NCBI GenBank assembly: GCA_964638155.1
Contig: CAZWYI010000001.1
Location: 1-64,000, forward strand
Direction: 5' to 3'
Length of the DNA stretch: 64,000 nt
Source of the DNA: CAYZTD01 sp964638155
GTDB lineage: Archaea; Thermoplasmatota; E2; DHVEG-1
The notes beneath the pieces are model-generated. The model searched no databases, was not told the origin of the DNA, and saw nothing but the letters and a program-made list of their open reading frames with translations. The translations under genes were made by a program, and so were the position numbers. Of this stretch, positions 1 to 8,978 are shown in pieces; within the stretch, counting starts at the first letter, position 1; each line of letters opens with the position of its first letter.

Positions 1-42
1 TCTGCATAATGTTTTCACGGTCAGAGTAGGAAGGAATTAATT

Positions 43-630
43 TTGTCCCAATGCCATGTAGAAGGAAAAAATAAAAAATTATTGTTAAAAAACCCTTGGG
101 ATTTTTCCAATTTTCTTTTTATAAAAAAAAATTTACCTCAAGCTAAATTTGTTTTCATTCATCGCCACCCGGTGCCAGTGATGAACTCCTCTATTAAAGC
201 ATTGAGAGTTTTAAAAGATAAAAAAACAGTGTATTCAGATATTATATCGCCAACTGCTAGAAAACTATCTAGAAATCCTATCTTGTCATTAATAGCTAAG
301 TTACTCCTTTTTTCTTATTTGCCTTTTGTATTATTTATAATAGTAGAGCATCACCGAAGAGATGCAAATCGGTTTATGAAAAATATTAAACATCTTGATA
401 AAAAAGATTATGTAAACATAACTTATGAAGAACTATGTAAAAATCCTTCTGAAACTATGGCAGAAATTGTAAATCTTTTAAATATAAAAGAAAAAAATTT
501 AGACCGCTTTAACAAATTTATTGAACCTAGAACTCTAAATATCTCAAAGGATGTAAAACGCATGCAGGGATATATTATGAAAAGGATGAAAAAATACTGT
601 AAATTTCTAAATTATTCTAAAGAGCTGTAA
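43..630 (+). CDS. Sulfotransferase-family protein, C-terminal part only
   Basis: The 195 residues match the second half of PAPS-dependent sulfotransferases. The frame has a K-NPW segment, an arginine-rich strand (FVFIHRHPVPVMNSS) like the 3'-phosphate-binding region, and a late Y-EEL-NP motif typical of the family tail. The N-terminal P-loop-like PAPS site is absent. The frame is open from base 10 but has a TAA at 7-9, and homology-like sequence already starts near base 13, so the TTG at 43 is probably not a true start. Either the gene is frameshifted near the window edge or it is truncated. The substrate is unknown. It converges with the TSUP transporter gene. Confidence 0.6.
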   Translation: MSQCHVEGKNKKLLLKNPWDFSNFLFIKKNLPQAKFVFIHRHPVPVMNSSIKALRVLKDKKTVYSDIISPTARKLSRNPILSLIAKLLLFSYLPFVLFIIVEHHRRDANRFMKNIKHLDKKDYVNITYEELCKNPSETMAEIVNLLNIKEKNLDRFNKFIEPRTLNISKDVKRMQGYIMKRMKKYCKFLNYSKEL

Positions 631-650
631 ATTAAAAATAGATATAATCA

Positions 651-1439
651 TTAGAAAAAAGATTTTATAATCATAAAAGAACCTATTCCTATAATTATAA
701 CACCAGCAATTCTTGCTAGTTTTTCTTCATTTATTTTATGTGCAAAGGTTGAACCAATAATTGCTCCAAATGCTGCACCAATTCCTGCAATAGCAGCTAA
801 TCTAAGATCTATTTCACCAACCAAAGAATGGCTAAGTGCACCAGTTCCAGCAACAAACATCATCATTATCATAGATGTTCCAATTGCCTCACGAAATCCA
901 AAACCCATAACAAAAATTAGTACAACCGCCATCATCCTGCTACTGCCAAGACCTATATACCCACTTACAAAACCAATAATAAAACCTAGAACAATAAAAG
1001 AAAACATTTTGTTTTCTCGAAGGAAATTAAAATTTATTTTTTTATTGAAAAAATCTAGGTTTTTTTGTACACCATTTACTACAAAATTTAAACCTATAAC
1101 AATTAAGACAATTCCTATAATTGCTTTAAGACCAAGTTCTGGAGTGGAAGAAGTAAATCTACTTCCAATAATTGAACCGAGTACTCCAAAAATAATAAGA
1201 AACACAGCAGATTTAATTTCAATACTTTTATTTTTCAAATAAACAATTGACGCAAATAAACCAATAACACAGTCAACAGCAAGGCTAGTTCCAATAATAC
1301 TATATGTAGAATATCCAAATGCTAAAGTAAGAAAAGGAATTATAAGTGTACCTGCAGTGCCTGAGGCAGTACTTACAAAAACTCCAACTCCTAAAGCAAA
1401 AAAAGCAAGTATTAAAACTTCAATGATGCTGTCAATCAT
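651..1439 (-). CDS. TSUP (TauE/SafE, DUF81) family membrane transporter
   Basis: This 262-aa protein is almost entirely hydrophobic, with about eight predicted membrane helices. It shows the internal duplication of the TSUP family: the half-repeats carry related motifs (IGTSLAVD near residue 49 and IGTSMIMM in the second half), each followed by a glycine-rich helix. Members export or import sulfite, sulfoacetate, thiosulfate or related anions. Nothing nearby fixes the substrate, although a sulfotransferase fragment lies convergently next door. The start lies in a short AT-rich region shared with the divergent gene at 1538. Confidence 0.85.
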   Translation of the reverse strand: MIDSIIEVLILAFFALGVGVFVSTASGTAGTLIIPFLTLAFGYSTYSIIGTSLAVDCVIGLFASIVYLKNKSIEIKSAVFLIIFGVLGSIIGSRFTSSTPELGLKAIIGIVLIVIGLNFVVNGVQKNLDFFNKKINFNFLRENKMFSFIVLGFIIGFVSGYIGLGSSRMMAVVLIFVMGFGFREAIGTSMIMMMFVAGTGALSHSLVGEIDLRLAAIAGIGAAFGAIIGSTFAHKINEEKLARIAGVIIIGIGSFMIIKSFF

Positions 1440-1537
1440 GGTTTTAACCTAACACATTACCTTTTTAATTGAGCTTTATAATATCGAAGACTCTTATATA
1501 ACTATTAGAAAACCTAAAATAAATACGATAATTAAGT

Positions 1538-1828
1538 ATGGATATAGAATTCACAAATTTTTTTAACAAGTTTTTAATCCAAGTTAATAATAACATAGTA
1601 ACAAATTTAGTATCTGGAGTTGAGATTATCGGAAAGATAAATGCTAAAGAAGGAGATAGAGTAGAGTTACTTGAAATGGAAGATACATTAACAAGGCTTA
1701 AAAAAGGAGACAAAGGAACTGTTATAAGAATAGATTATGATGAAGACCTTATATGGGTTGATTGGGATAACGGAGAAAGACTTGCGCTTCTTGCAGATAT
1801 CGATAGATATAAGATATTAAAAAAGTAA
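1538..1828 (+). CDS. Small protein with DUF4314-like domain
   Basis: A 96-aa protein whose last about 60 residues fit the DUF4314 pattern: GDRVELLEM, then KKGDKGTV, then VDWDNGERLALL and a final DRY segment. This is a small SH3-like beta barrel of unknown function. The first about 35 residues are less typical. The ATG at 1538 is favoured because a TATA-like box (cttatataac, about 1492-1501) sits at the right distance for a very short leader. It stands alone between divergent and convergent neighbours. Confidence 0.65.
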   Translation: MDIEFTNFFNKFLIQVNNNIVTNLVSGVEIIGKINAKEGDRVELLEMEDTLTRLKKGDKGTVIRIDYDEDLIWVDWDNGERLALLADIDRYKILKK

Positions 1829-1956
1829 ACTAAATAAACATATTTTCTTTTGTTTTTTCATAAAATAAGAAAAATAAAAAAACCATATTCTAAAAAATAC
1901 AATCAGAATTCCCAGATACTGAAAGATTAACAATTACAATTAATGAAAAAGAAAAT

Positions 1957-2979
1957 TTAGAATAATGTTTTTTGCTTTACAATTTTTTCAACATTTTGAT
2001 ATTTATAAAGTATTTTTTTTATTCTTTCTTCTGAGAAATGATGTTTGTCAGATAGAATTTTTAAGACCTTTTCATCATCTGTAATATTCCATTCTAGATT
2101 ATAATCATCCGAGACCTTTGGCTCTAAAAACATCTTTCTAATATCTTTAATTTGTTCAAAGGTGGGTGCATCATCATATCCTTTTTTTGCAATAGCATTT
2201 TCAGCGTTTCCGTTATCTTTAATAAGTTTTAAACTAGTCTTTGGGCCCACTCCTTTAATACCCTCGTTAAAATCTGTACCCATAAGTATGGCCATGTCAA
2301 CAAGCTGTTTATTAGTTATACCTAATCTTTTAAGATTTGGTTTTAAACGAATGAGTTCAGGGTTTACCTTTACATAAGATTTTTTACCAGGTAGTTTTCT
2401 TCTAGACGAAGAAGTCAAGTTTCTAACAACAACTGGTGATCCTACTAGAAGACAATCAAAATCCTGTGATCCTACTGCATATGCATCATTTTTTTTAACC
2501 ATATAACTAGCTTGTGCTTCACCTTCAGAGGGAGCTATTAAACTGGGTACGCCTAGAGCATTGAGAAGCTCAATACTTTGATCTATAATTTCATCAGTGA
2601 CCCGTGATGTCTGTGAGGCTTTACTTCTAGCTTTTTTAAGATCTCCTTTTTCAAGTGCTTCTTTATATTCTTTTTCTGCTTTTATCTTTCTTCTTTTTCT
2701 TTCTTCTAAGGTTTTTTCTTTTAGAGGATGTGGTTTTCCATCGAAAATATAGACTGGTTTAATTCTTGCATCTATTAAATTAGCTGTTCTATAAAATAGA
2801 CCTGATAAATGGCTTGTAATTCTACCCTCTGAGTCTTTTAAAGGTGAGCCATCTCTACTTCTTATAATAGATAAAAACTGATGTAAAACGTTATGTGCAT
2901 CTATAACTATTATTCTATCATGTAAATCCTTGAATGATATTTTTTCTTTTTTAAAAAGGCTTCCCAAATCTACTCCCAT
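1957..2979 (-). CDS. fen: Flap endonuclease FEN-1
   Basis: 340 aa, the usual length for archaeal FEN-1, which cuts 5' flaps in Okazaki fragment maturation and base excision repair. The N-terminal block starts MGVDLGSLF and has the first catalytic Asp in IVIDAHN. The internal block has PSEGEAQASYM and GSQDFDCLL, followed by LMGTDFNEGIKGVGPKTSLKL, the helix-hairpin-helix region. The protein ends in QKTLF, a shortened PCNA-interacting motif. Divergent from argF with a 91-nt gap. Confidence 0.97.
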   Translation of the reverse strand: MGVDLGSLFKKEKISFKDLHDRIIVIDAHNVLHQFLSIIRSRDGSPLKDSEGRITSHLSGLFYRTANLIDARIKPVYIFDGKPHPLKEKTLEERKRRKIKAEKEYKEALEKGDLKKARSKASQTSRVTDEIIDQSIELLNALGVPSLIAPSEGEAQASYMVKKNDAYAVGSQDFDCLLVGSPVVVRNLTSSSRRKLPGKKSYVKVNPELIRLKPNLKRLGITNKQLVDMAILMGTDFNEGIKGVGPKTSLKLIKDNGNAENAIAKKGYDDAPTFEQIKDIRKMFLEPKVSDDYNLEWNITDDEKVLKILSDKHHFSEERIKKILYKYQNVEKIVKQKTLF

Positions 2980-3070
2980 CTATATCAAATAAATAGTATA
3001 ATCTTTTTGAATAAAGATTTAACCCAATAAGCGAAGAATTTAAACAAGAAAACTGTATTCCCGTTTTCTG

Positions 3071-3982
3071 ATGAAAAAGAATCTTATTTCAATGCTTGAT
3101 GTTAAAGATGAGCTAGAGGATATAATTGATTTAGGAATTGATCTTAAAAAGAAATCTAAATCTGGTGAAAAAACTGAGCTTTTAGATGGTAAGACTCTTG
3201 GTATGATTTTTGAAAAAAGTAGTACTCGTACAAGAGTCAGTTTTGAAACAGGTATGACAAAATTAGGAGGGCATGCTATCTTTCTTGGAAAAAATGATAT
3301 TCAACTAGGGCGTGGGGAAACAATTGAAGATACTGCTATTGTTCTATCAAGGTATGTTGATATTATTATGTATCGTGCTATGAAAAACAAGGATATGAAA
3401 GAACTAGCTAGACATGCTACGGTTCCAGTGATATCTGGTCTTGATGATAAAGAACATCCCTGCCAGATTATAACTGATCTTATGACTATAAAAGAACATA
3501 AAGGTAAACTTAAGGGGCTTAATTTTGTATATCTTGGAGATGGTGCAAACAATATGGCTCATTCATATCTTTTGGGTTGTGCTATTGCTAGGATGAACAT
3601 TAAGATTGTTTCACCTAAAAAATACTGGCCAGACCAGTTTTATGTTGATGAGGCAAAGAAATTTGGAATAAAAGTAGAGATCACAGATAAAGTAGAAGAT
3701 GCAACTAAAGATGCAGATGTTGTTGCAACAGATACCTGGGTTTCCATGGGTGATGAAGCACAAAAACAAAAGAGACTACAAGAATTTGAGGGCTATACAG
3801 TAAATAAAGGTCTTATGAATATAGCAAAAAAAGATGCTATTTTTATGCATTGTCTACCTGCTTATTATGGTTATGAGGTAACAAAGGATGTAGCACATGG
3901 CCCACAGAGTGTTATTTTTGACGAAGCAGAAAATAGAATGTGGGCACAGAATGCAGTTATGGTAAAACTTTGTAAAAAATAG
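3071..3982 (+). CDS. argF: Ornithine carbamoyltransferase
   Basis: 303 aa. It makes citrulline from ornithine and carbamoyl phosphate in arginine synthesis. All signature sites are present: STRTR (51-55) and HPCQ (129-132) for carbamoyl phosphate, SMG (225-227) for ornithine, and HCLP (260-263) with the catalytic Cys. The SMG motif separates it from aspartate carbamoyltransferase. It is monocistronic here and is followed by a T-rich stretch. Confidence 0.97.
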   Translation: MKKNLISMLDVKDELEDIIDLGIDLKKKSKSGEKTELLDGKTLGMIFEKSSTRTRVSFETGMTKLGGHAIFLGKNDIQLGRGETIEDTAIVLSRYVDIIMYRAMKNKDMKELARHATVPVISGLDDKEHPCQIITDLMTIKEHKGKLKGLNFVYLGDGANNMAHSYLLGCAIARMNIKIVSPKKYWPDQFYVDEAKKFGIKVEITDKVEDATKDADVVATDTWVSMGDEAQKQKRLQEFEGYTVNKGLMNIAKKDAIFMHCLPAYYGYEVTKDVAHGPQSVIFDEAENRMWAQNAVMVKLCKK

Positions 3983-3998
3983 TTTTTTTACTCTAATT
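3980..3998 (+). terminator. Oligo-T terminator after argF
   Basis: The stop codon runs directly into a T-run (agttttttta) followed by more T-rich sequence, the usual archaeal intrinsic terminator form. No hairpin is needed or seen. Confidence 0.35.
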
Positions 3999-4066
3999 TT
4001 TCTAACTATTTCCTTAGGTTTTTTTGAAAATGTAAAAATTACAAAAAAGAATTTTAACGGGGCAAG

Positions 4067-4074
4067 TATAAATA
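4067..4074 (+). promoter_or_regulatory. TATA box for the Hint-domain gene
   Basis: tataaata at 4067-4074 places a start site near 4095-4100, just before the GGTGG-type ribosome binding site and the ATG at 4111. Confidence 0.45.
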
Positions 4075-4110
4075 CTGCAAAAAATAAAAGTATATCGTGG
4101 TGGTAAGAAG

Positions 4111-5289
4111 ATGAATGCCGTGATTAAAGGATTGACCTTTGTTGTTATAACTTCTATATTATTGGGGCCTCAGGCTTTAAGTTTTAATAATTCGATAAAT
4201 GGTGTTTATGAAGGTAATTTAAAAGAGGACAAATCTAAATTTGTGTCGATTAAGGAAGAGATGGTTTCCAGTTCTCAAGCATCAAAATTAACTGGTTACA
4301 AAAAGATCAGTAATGAAGAAAAAGATACTGAAGAGGAAAAAACAGAAGACAAAAAAGAAATAGAAAGACATGGAATAAAATATAGTTTTGCTTCTGTAAA
4401 TAAAGCCAAGAAATCTTTAGATGAAAAAAATTATGAATGTGAAAATACGCCAGATGATTATGAGAAAGATTTGAAAAATGAAGAAAAGGAAACGCAAAGT
4501 TCAGAACAAGATAATAATGAACCAGAAGAATCATCTGATACTAATTCTGAGGAGGCTTCAGAGAAGACATCTAGTCAGGATGAAGGTTGGGGATTTGATG
4601 GTAATGACAAAGAAGGTGACAATTTCAAAAAGATGCCTGGCGATGACCCAGAATCTGATCCTGCACCAACTAATAGCCCTGGTGACTCTGATCAAAATGG
4701 TAATTCAGGTTCAGGTAGTAATTCCGCTCATGGTGGTGGAGGAGACGAAGATGATGATCAACAATCAGGAGAAACTACTGAACCAGAGGAAAATAACGAT
4801 GTTCTTGTAAGACAGATATGCTTCTTAGCTGGAACAAAAATATCAATGGCAGACGGGACATATAAAGATGTAGAACAAATACAAGTTGGAGATCTAGTAG
4901 AATCATACGATATCAAAAATAAAGATATGACCCAAGGAAAAGTTGTAAACACATTCCCACACAAAACAGAAGAAATGACAGATTATTTCATAATACTAAA
5001 CAAAGATTTAAAGGTAACACCAAATCATCCAATATATAAAGATAAAAAATGGGTGCATGCAGGAAAACTCAAAATAGGAGACCAAATAAATATAGAAAAC
5101 AACCTAATAACAATAACAAACATAGAAAAAATCTACCAAAAACAACCAACATACAACTTCGAAGTACAAACATACCACAACTACCTAGTAAAAATAAACA
5201 ACCAAGACCTACTAGTACATAATGCTAATAGACTTTCATGTTCTGAGATTAAGGATATTGGTGATGACTCCTACTCAATGTCAAAATAA
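4111..5289 (+). CDS. Secreted protein with acidic linker and C-terminal Hint (intein-like) domain
   Basis: 392 aa. Residues 1-25 form a signal peptide. Residues about 30-235 are a low-complexity Asp/Glu/Ser/Gly-rich linker with no recognisable fold. Residues 237-371 are a Hint domain: it opens with CFLAGT (Cys237 as the N-terminal nucleophile) and ADGTYKDVEQIQVGD, has TPNH at 303-306 (block B) and HNYLV, and ends VHN at 369-371. The next residue is Ala372, not Cys/Ser/Thr, so protein splicing is unlikely. N-terminal thioester chemistry, giving cleavage or esterification, remains possible. Only about 20 residues follow. Codon choice changes sharply inside the Hint part. No toxin domain follows, unlike many polymorphic toxins. 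Confidence 0.85.
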   Translation: MNAVIKGLTFVVITSILLGPQALSFNNSINGVYEGNLKEDKSKFVSIKEEMVSSSQASKLTGYKKISNEEKDTEEEKTEDKKEIERHGIKYSFASVNKAKKSLDEKNYECENTPDDYEKDLKNEEKETQSSEQDNNEPEESSDTNSEEASEKTSSQDEGWGFDGNDKEGDNFKKMPGDDPESDPAPTNSPGDSDQNGNSGSGSNSAHGGGGDEDDDQQSGETTEPEENNDVLVRQICFLAGTKISMADGTYKDVEQIQVGDLVESYDIKNKDMTQGKVVNTFPHKTEEMTDYFIILNKDLKVTPNHPIYKDKKWVHAGKLKIGDQINIENNLITITNIEKIYQKQPTYNFEVQTYHNYLVKINNQDLLVHNANRLSCSEIKDIGDDSYSMSK

Positions 5290-5350
5290 TAAATATTTTT
5301 ATCAATATTATTTTTATAAGAACTTAATAAAACAACTATAAACTTAAAAG

Positions 5351-6058
5351 TTATTTTTTATATTTTTCAAAAAGATTTTTTTCAATTTCTGGCTTATCTT
5401 TACTAAAATCAATAAAATAGTTTTGTATTATATATGCTGTAAAAAATAAAACAGATGATATAACAATATAAAAAAAACCATATTCCAATCTTATATAATC
5501 AGTGTAATTTCCGTGGGGCCAATTATCGAAATAATTTATGTCAAAAAACACGGTAATTAAAAGACCTATGCCCATTGAAATTGTAATAAAACCTGAATAA
5601 AAAAACCATTTTGTTTTTTTAACTTCGCAATATTTAAAACCCTTTAAAGTTGTATAAAGAAGCAACACAAGTAAAACTACCCCGAACACGATGGTAGACA
5701 TTACAGTTGTAGCTCTAGAAGAAGGAACCTGAGGATCGATAGAAAATTCATAATTTGTAACTTTTGACTCTCCAATATATCTTTGTTCCCATCCTTCAGA
5801 TGCAATTGGAATAAAAGCAAAAAAGAGGTGATTATAAACAGTAATATTATCATCAGTATGTTTTAATCGTATAAATAAAGTGCTAACTTCTGTACTCCAA
5901 TAACTTAAGCCGAATTCACATGGATTATCAACGCCTGCATCCTTATAAATATCTAACAAATTCCAACTTGCTACAGGTGTAAAAAGCGTAGCTACTGAAA
6001 AGGCGACAGCTGCAAGAGCAACAAGGTTTAAAATAGTTTTTTTATCCTTGTTTTTCAT
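5351..6058 (-). CDS. Unknown four-helix membrane protein
   Basis: 235 aa, family not recognised. There is one hydrophobic segment near residues 10-30, a long likely extracellular loop (about 30-115, rich in Trp, Tyr and acidic residues), then three closely spaced helices and a charged C-terminal tail. One long first loop followed by three helices gives a topology like claudin or SUR7 proteins, but that is only a shape resemblance. It faces away from the DUF4129 operon, with a 206-nt promoter region between them. Confidence 0.6.
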   Translation of the reverse strand: MKNKDKKTILNLVALAAVAFSVATLFTPVASWNLLDIYKDAGVDNPCEFGLSYWSTEVSTLFIRLKHTDDNITVYNHLFFAFIPIASEGWEQRYIGESKVTNYEFSIDPQVPSSRATTVMSTIVFGVVLLVLLLYTTLKGFKYCEVKKTKWFFYSGFITISMGIGLLITVFFDINYFDNWPHGNYTDYIRLEYGFFYIVISSVLFFTAYIIQNYFIDFSKDKPEIEKNLFEKYKK

Positions 6059-6202
6059 CCCATCACAAGCTAAAGTAATGGTTTCCTTTTTTAAAAATTT
6101 TTGTAAACAATAATACTGTCACAAAAAAAACAATTTTTTGGACAAATAAGACAAGCGATTATAAACATATATAAAAATAGAATAAACATAAACAATTTTT
6201 TG

Positions 6203-6212
6203 TATATATAAA
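6203..6212 (+). promoter_or_regulatory. TATA box for the DUF4129/MoxR operon
   Basis: tatatataaa at 6203-6212 predicts a start near 6230. It is followed by two purine-rich ribosome binding sites (ggagga at 6245, ggaggg at 6254-6259); the second is 5 nt from the ATG at 6265. Confidence 0.5.
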
Positions 6213-6264
6213 ACATTTATGTTAATAGTAATGAATATCTAATTGGAGGAAACGGAGGGCGTAC

Positions 6265-8433
6265 ATGAAAAGCATTAAGATTATATTTTCCCTAATTTTA
6301 GTTGTGCTTTTTATTTGGGCCTCTATTAACCTTGTATATAATGTGAAAAATATTGATAGAGATAGAGATAAACTAACAGATAAAAGAGAGGCTTTTATTG
6401 GTACAAATCCTTTAATTATTGATACTGACAAAGACGGAATGAATGATTTTGAAGAATATAATTATTGGAATAATAGATCAAAAAATAATATAACTTTAGA
6501 ATTTTATAATTTCTGGAATGATTACTATAAAAGTAATTTTAATAAAACACTTACAAGAGAACAAGTTAGATTTAAACTATTACCTGAAAAAGATTTAGAT
6601 AACGATGGATACACAAATATTTGTGATAAAGATTCAGATAACGATAATATTACTGATTATGTAGAAATTATAAGTTTTACAGACCCTGCTTTTCCTGAAG
6701 AAAAGGAATCATCAAATGCTAACTCAGATGGGGAAAAAAATTCGGATAATGGAGGAGAAGGAGGCTCTGATGAAAGAAAATTGACTCCAACAGAGACGTA
6801 TATTTCTTATCTTTCTTCTAAAGACATATATAAAAAAGATAAATTTTATGCTAGAGGATACATCATCGATGAGAATGAAAAAATAATAAATAGTATTAAA
6901 ATTGAAATTTTTATAAACAAAACTAAAGATGAACCAGGTATTTTGGTAGGTAAAGGCAGTGTTGAAAAAGACGATTCTTTTAACATAACATGTGAAGTAC
7001 CAAAAGAAATAAAAGTTGGTTCAAACCATGTAGTCGCTCACTCACTAGGGAATGAAAAATATCAAGATTCGTGGTCAGATCCCTTAGTAAATATCTACTC
7101 TGAGACAAAAATAGATTTAAGTATATTAGATTCAGTTGGTATAAAATATCCATTCACAATAAAAGGATATTTATTAGATATAGATAACCAGCCACTCTGT
7201 GAAAAAAAGATAAAGATTTTTTGGAACAATGAAGAAATTGGAGAACCATTAACAGATAATAATGGTGAATTTAAATTAAACTACACCCATGATAAAATTG
7301 GAATATACAAAATAACTACATTATTTGAAGGGGAAAAATATCTAAAATATTCCATAAAAAATGAATCTATCAGTTTAAAAGATATGAGTACATTTATCGA
7401 AATAAATTCTTTAAAAAATGAAACAAAAAGGGGAGATGAGTTAAATTTAAGAGGATTCCTTTACAGCAATATAACATCTTTTATTCATGATTCAGAGATA
7501 AAAGTTTATTATAACAGAGTTAAAATATCTGTAACAAAAACATTTTCTAATGGAGTTTTCAAGGATACTATTACAATACCACAAGAATCACCTTTAGGAG
7601 AAAACTCATTAGAAATGGTTTATGAGGGAAACAAGACATATGGTGGAACAAGACTAGAAAAAAAAATAAATGTTAAATCAGATACAATTCTATATTTAAA
7701 TACTATAACAAAAAAAGTTTATAAAGAAAATGAAACTCTTTTAATATCTGGTATTTTAACAGATAATTGTGAAAAACCAATAGAAAATGCTACGATTGAT
7801 ATTGCTATAAACAATATAAAAAGATCAGTTAAAACTGATATTAACGGTACTTTTAATGTAAATCATAAAATTACAGCTGAATCTTTGAACTTATATAACC
7901 TTACTGCCAGATACAAAGGTACAGAACTTTATCTACCCTCCTCTGATTCCGAAATATATCCTAAAACCTCAGCCACTAACAAAGATATAAACTACAATAA
8001 CATTTTAATAATAATTTGTATTATTATCTTTTTAGGCGTTGGTGGTGTAGTATTGAGTTTAATTAAAAAAAATAAACCAAAAAAAATAAATTATTCAATA
8101 AGAGAAGTTGCTCTGCAAACAATGAATAAACTAAAAGATGAGGGAGATCTAAGAAAATCAATATTGGAATGCTACGACAGCATGTGTAATTTGTTGGATT
8201 CATCAGGTTTAAAAAAATATAAGAGTCAGACACCTAGAGAATTTGCAGTTGATATTAAAAAGAATTTAGATGTTTCAAATGAATGCTTAATAAATTTAAC
8301 TCAAATATTTGAAAAAGCATGCTATAGTAAACATGAAATTAGTTTTCAAGAAAGAGATAAAACTATTGAATGTTTAAATGAAATAGTGACAAGTTTGGAA
8401 AATAACTATTCAAATTTTCAACAAGATAAATAG
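6265..8433 (+). CDS. Membrane protein with Ca-binding repeats, Ig-like domains and cytoplasmic DUF4129 domain
   Basis: 722 aa. A signal or anchor helix (8-28) is followed by two thrombospondin type 3/EF-like acidic loops (DTDKDGMNDFEE near 55-66; DLDNDGYTN and DSDNDNITD near 112-135). After a Ser/Gly/Asn linker come four beta-rich modules resembling carboxypeptidase-regulatory or Ig-like domains (about 185-570). A membrane helix sits near 575-600. The cytoplasmic end (about 615-715) fits DUF4129, with the TPREFA motif and the late Lt-x-FEKA-YS segment. DUF4129 is normally coded with MoxR, DUF58 and transglutaminase genes, as here. I infer a role at the cell envelope, possibly in assembling or checking surface proteins. 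Confidence 0.8.
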   Translation: MKSIKIIFSLILVVLFIWASINLVYNVKNIDRDRDKLTDKREAFIGTNPLIIDTDKDGMNDFEEYNYWNNRSKNNITLEFYNFWNDYYKSNFNKTLTREQVRFKLLPEKDLDNDGYTNICDKDSDNDNITDYVEIISFTDPAFPEEKESSNANSDGEKNSDNGGEGGSDERKLTPTETYISYLSSKDIYKKDKFYARGYIIDENEKIINSIKIEIFINKTKDEPGILVGKGSVEKDDSFNITCEVPKEIKVGSNHVVAHSLGNEKYQDSWSDPLVNIYSETKIDLSILDSVGIKYPFTIKGYLLDIDNQPLCEKKIKIFWNNEEIGEPLTDNNGEFKLNYTHDKIGIYKITTLFEGEKYLKYSIKNESISLKDMSTFIEINSLKNETKRGDELNLRGFLYSNITSFIHDSEIKVYYNRVKISVTKTFSNGVFKDTITIPQESPLGENSLEMVYEGNKTYGGTRLEKKINVKSDTILYLNTITKKVYKENETLLISGILTDNCEKPIENATIDIAINNIKRSVKTDINGTFNVNHKITAESLNLYNLTARYKGTELYLPSSDSEIYPKTSATNKDINYNNILIIICIIIFLGVGGVVLSLIKKNKPKKINYSIREVALQTMNKLKDEGDLRKSILECYDSMCNLLDSSGLKKYKSQTPREFAVDIKKNLDVSNECLINLTQIFEKACYSKHEISFQERDKTIECLNEIVTSLENNYSNFQQDK

Positions 8434-8444
8434 AGGAAATATGA

Positions 8445-8978
8445 ATGCTAGATTTATTTTATATATTAACTACAGAAAATCTAGCGATTTCATTTAATTT
8501 TTCAGAATCTATTGTTACTTGGCTGGCTTTAATTTTAATATCTACAATATTTATGACAATATTCTTGCTAGTTACATATAGATCTTCAAAAAATCCTAAG
8601 AAATGGTTTAACGAATCATCTTTAAATTTAGATAAAAACCCAGGGATATTAGGAAATTTATCATCCAGTATTAGATCTGATAAAGAACTAAAAAAATATA
8701 ACAACTCAATAAAAAATACCATTCTGATGATGTTTTTTAAAAAAATTGAAAATTCAAAAAATATATCATCTGACCAACTAATAGATATGAAAAACAATGA
8801 CATAAATAAGCTTAAGGATATTATTAAAGACGAGGAAATAATAAAATGGATAAGTAATTTAGATAAAAAAGAAACAGATAAATCTAAAAGATTTGAAAAT
8901 ATTAGAAAAATAAACAAAAAAAGGTTTCTTGAGGAAATTAATTTTATGTTAGATAAGATGGAGGCGTGGGATAAATGA
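8445..8978 (+). CDS. Small membrane protein of the MoxR operon
   Basis: 177 aa, no family recognised. One strong N-terminal membrane helix (about 22-45, WLALILISTIFMTIFLL) precedes a charged, mostly helical cytoplasmic domain of about 130 residues. It lies between the DUF4129 protein and MoxR, and its TGA overlaps the MoxR ATG by 4 nt (ATGA), so the two are translationally coupled. I infer that it anchors or regulates the MoxR ring at the membrane. Confidence 0.7.
   Translation: MLDLFYILTTENLAISFNFSESIVTWLALILISTIFMTIFLLVTYRSSKNPKKWFNESSLNLDKNPGILGNLSSSIRSDKELKKYNNSIKNTILMMFFKKIENSKNISSDQLIDMKNNDINKLKDIIKDEEIIKWISNLDKKETDKSKRFENIRKINKKRFLEEINFMLDKMEAWDK

Noticed and set aside
1829..1956. Possible gene remnant: a short frame ending PDTERLTITINEKENLE
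   Set aside because: Protein-like, but only 23 codons after an upstream stop, with no start codon; too short to support a claim.
4478..4810. 110-codon frame overlapping the Hint-protein linker
   Set aside because: Shifted reading of the Asp/Glu/Ser-rich repeat-like linker; the frame of the secreted protein has a signal peptide and a recognisable domain.
4819..5223. A true splicing intein
   Set aside because: The residue after the terminal Asn is Ala and the flanking sequences do not join into a known host protein. A Hint domain with cleavage chemistry fits better.
8459..8917. 152-codon open frame on the minus strand
   Set aside because: Fully antisense to the small membrane protein of the MoxR operon, whose start, overlap with MoxR and composition are convincing. 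The antisense frame is a hydrophobic artefact of Lys/Asn/Ile codons.
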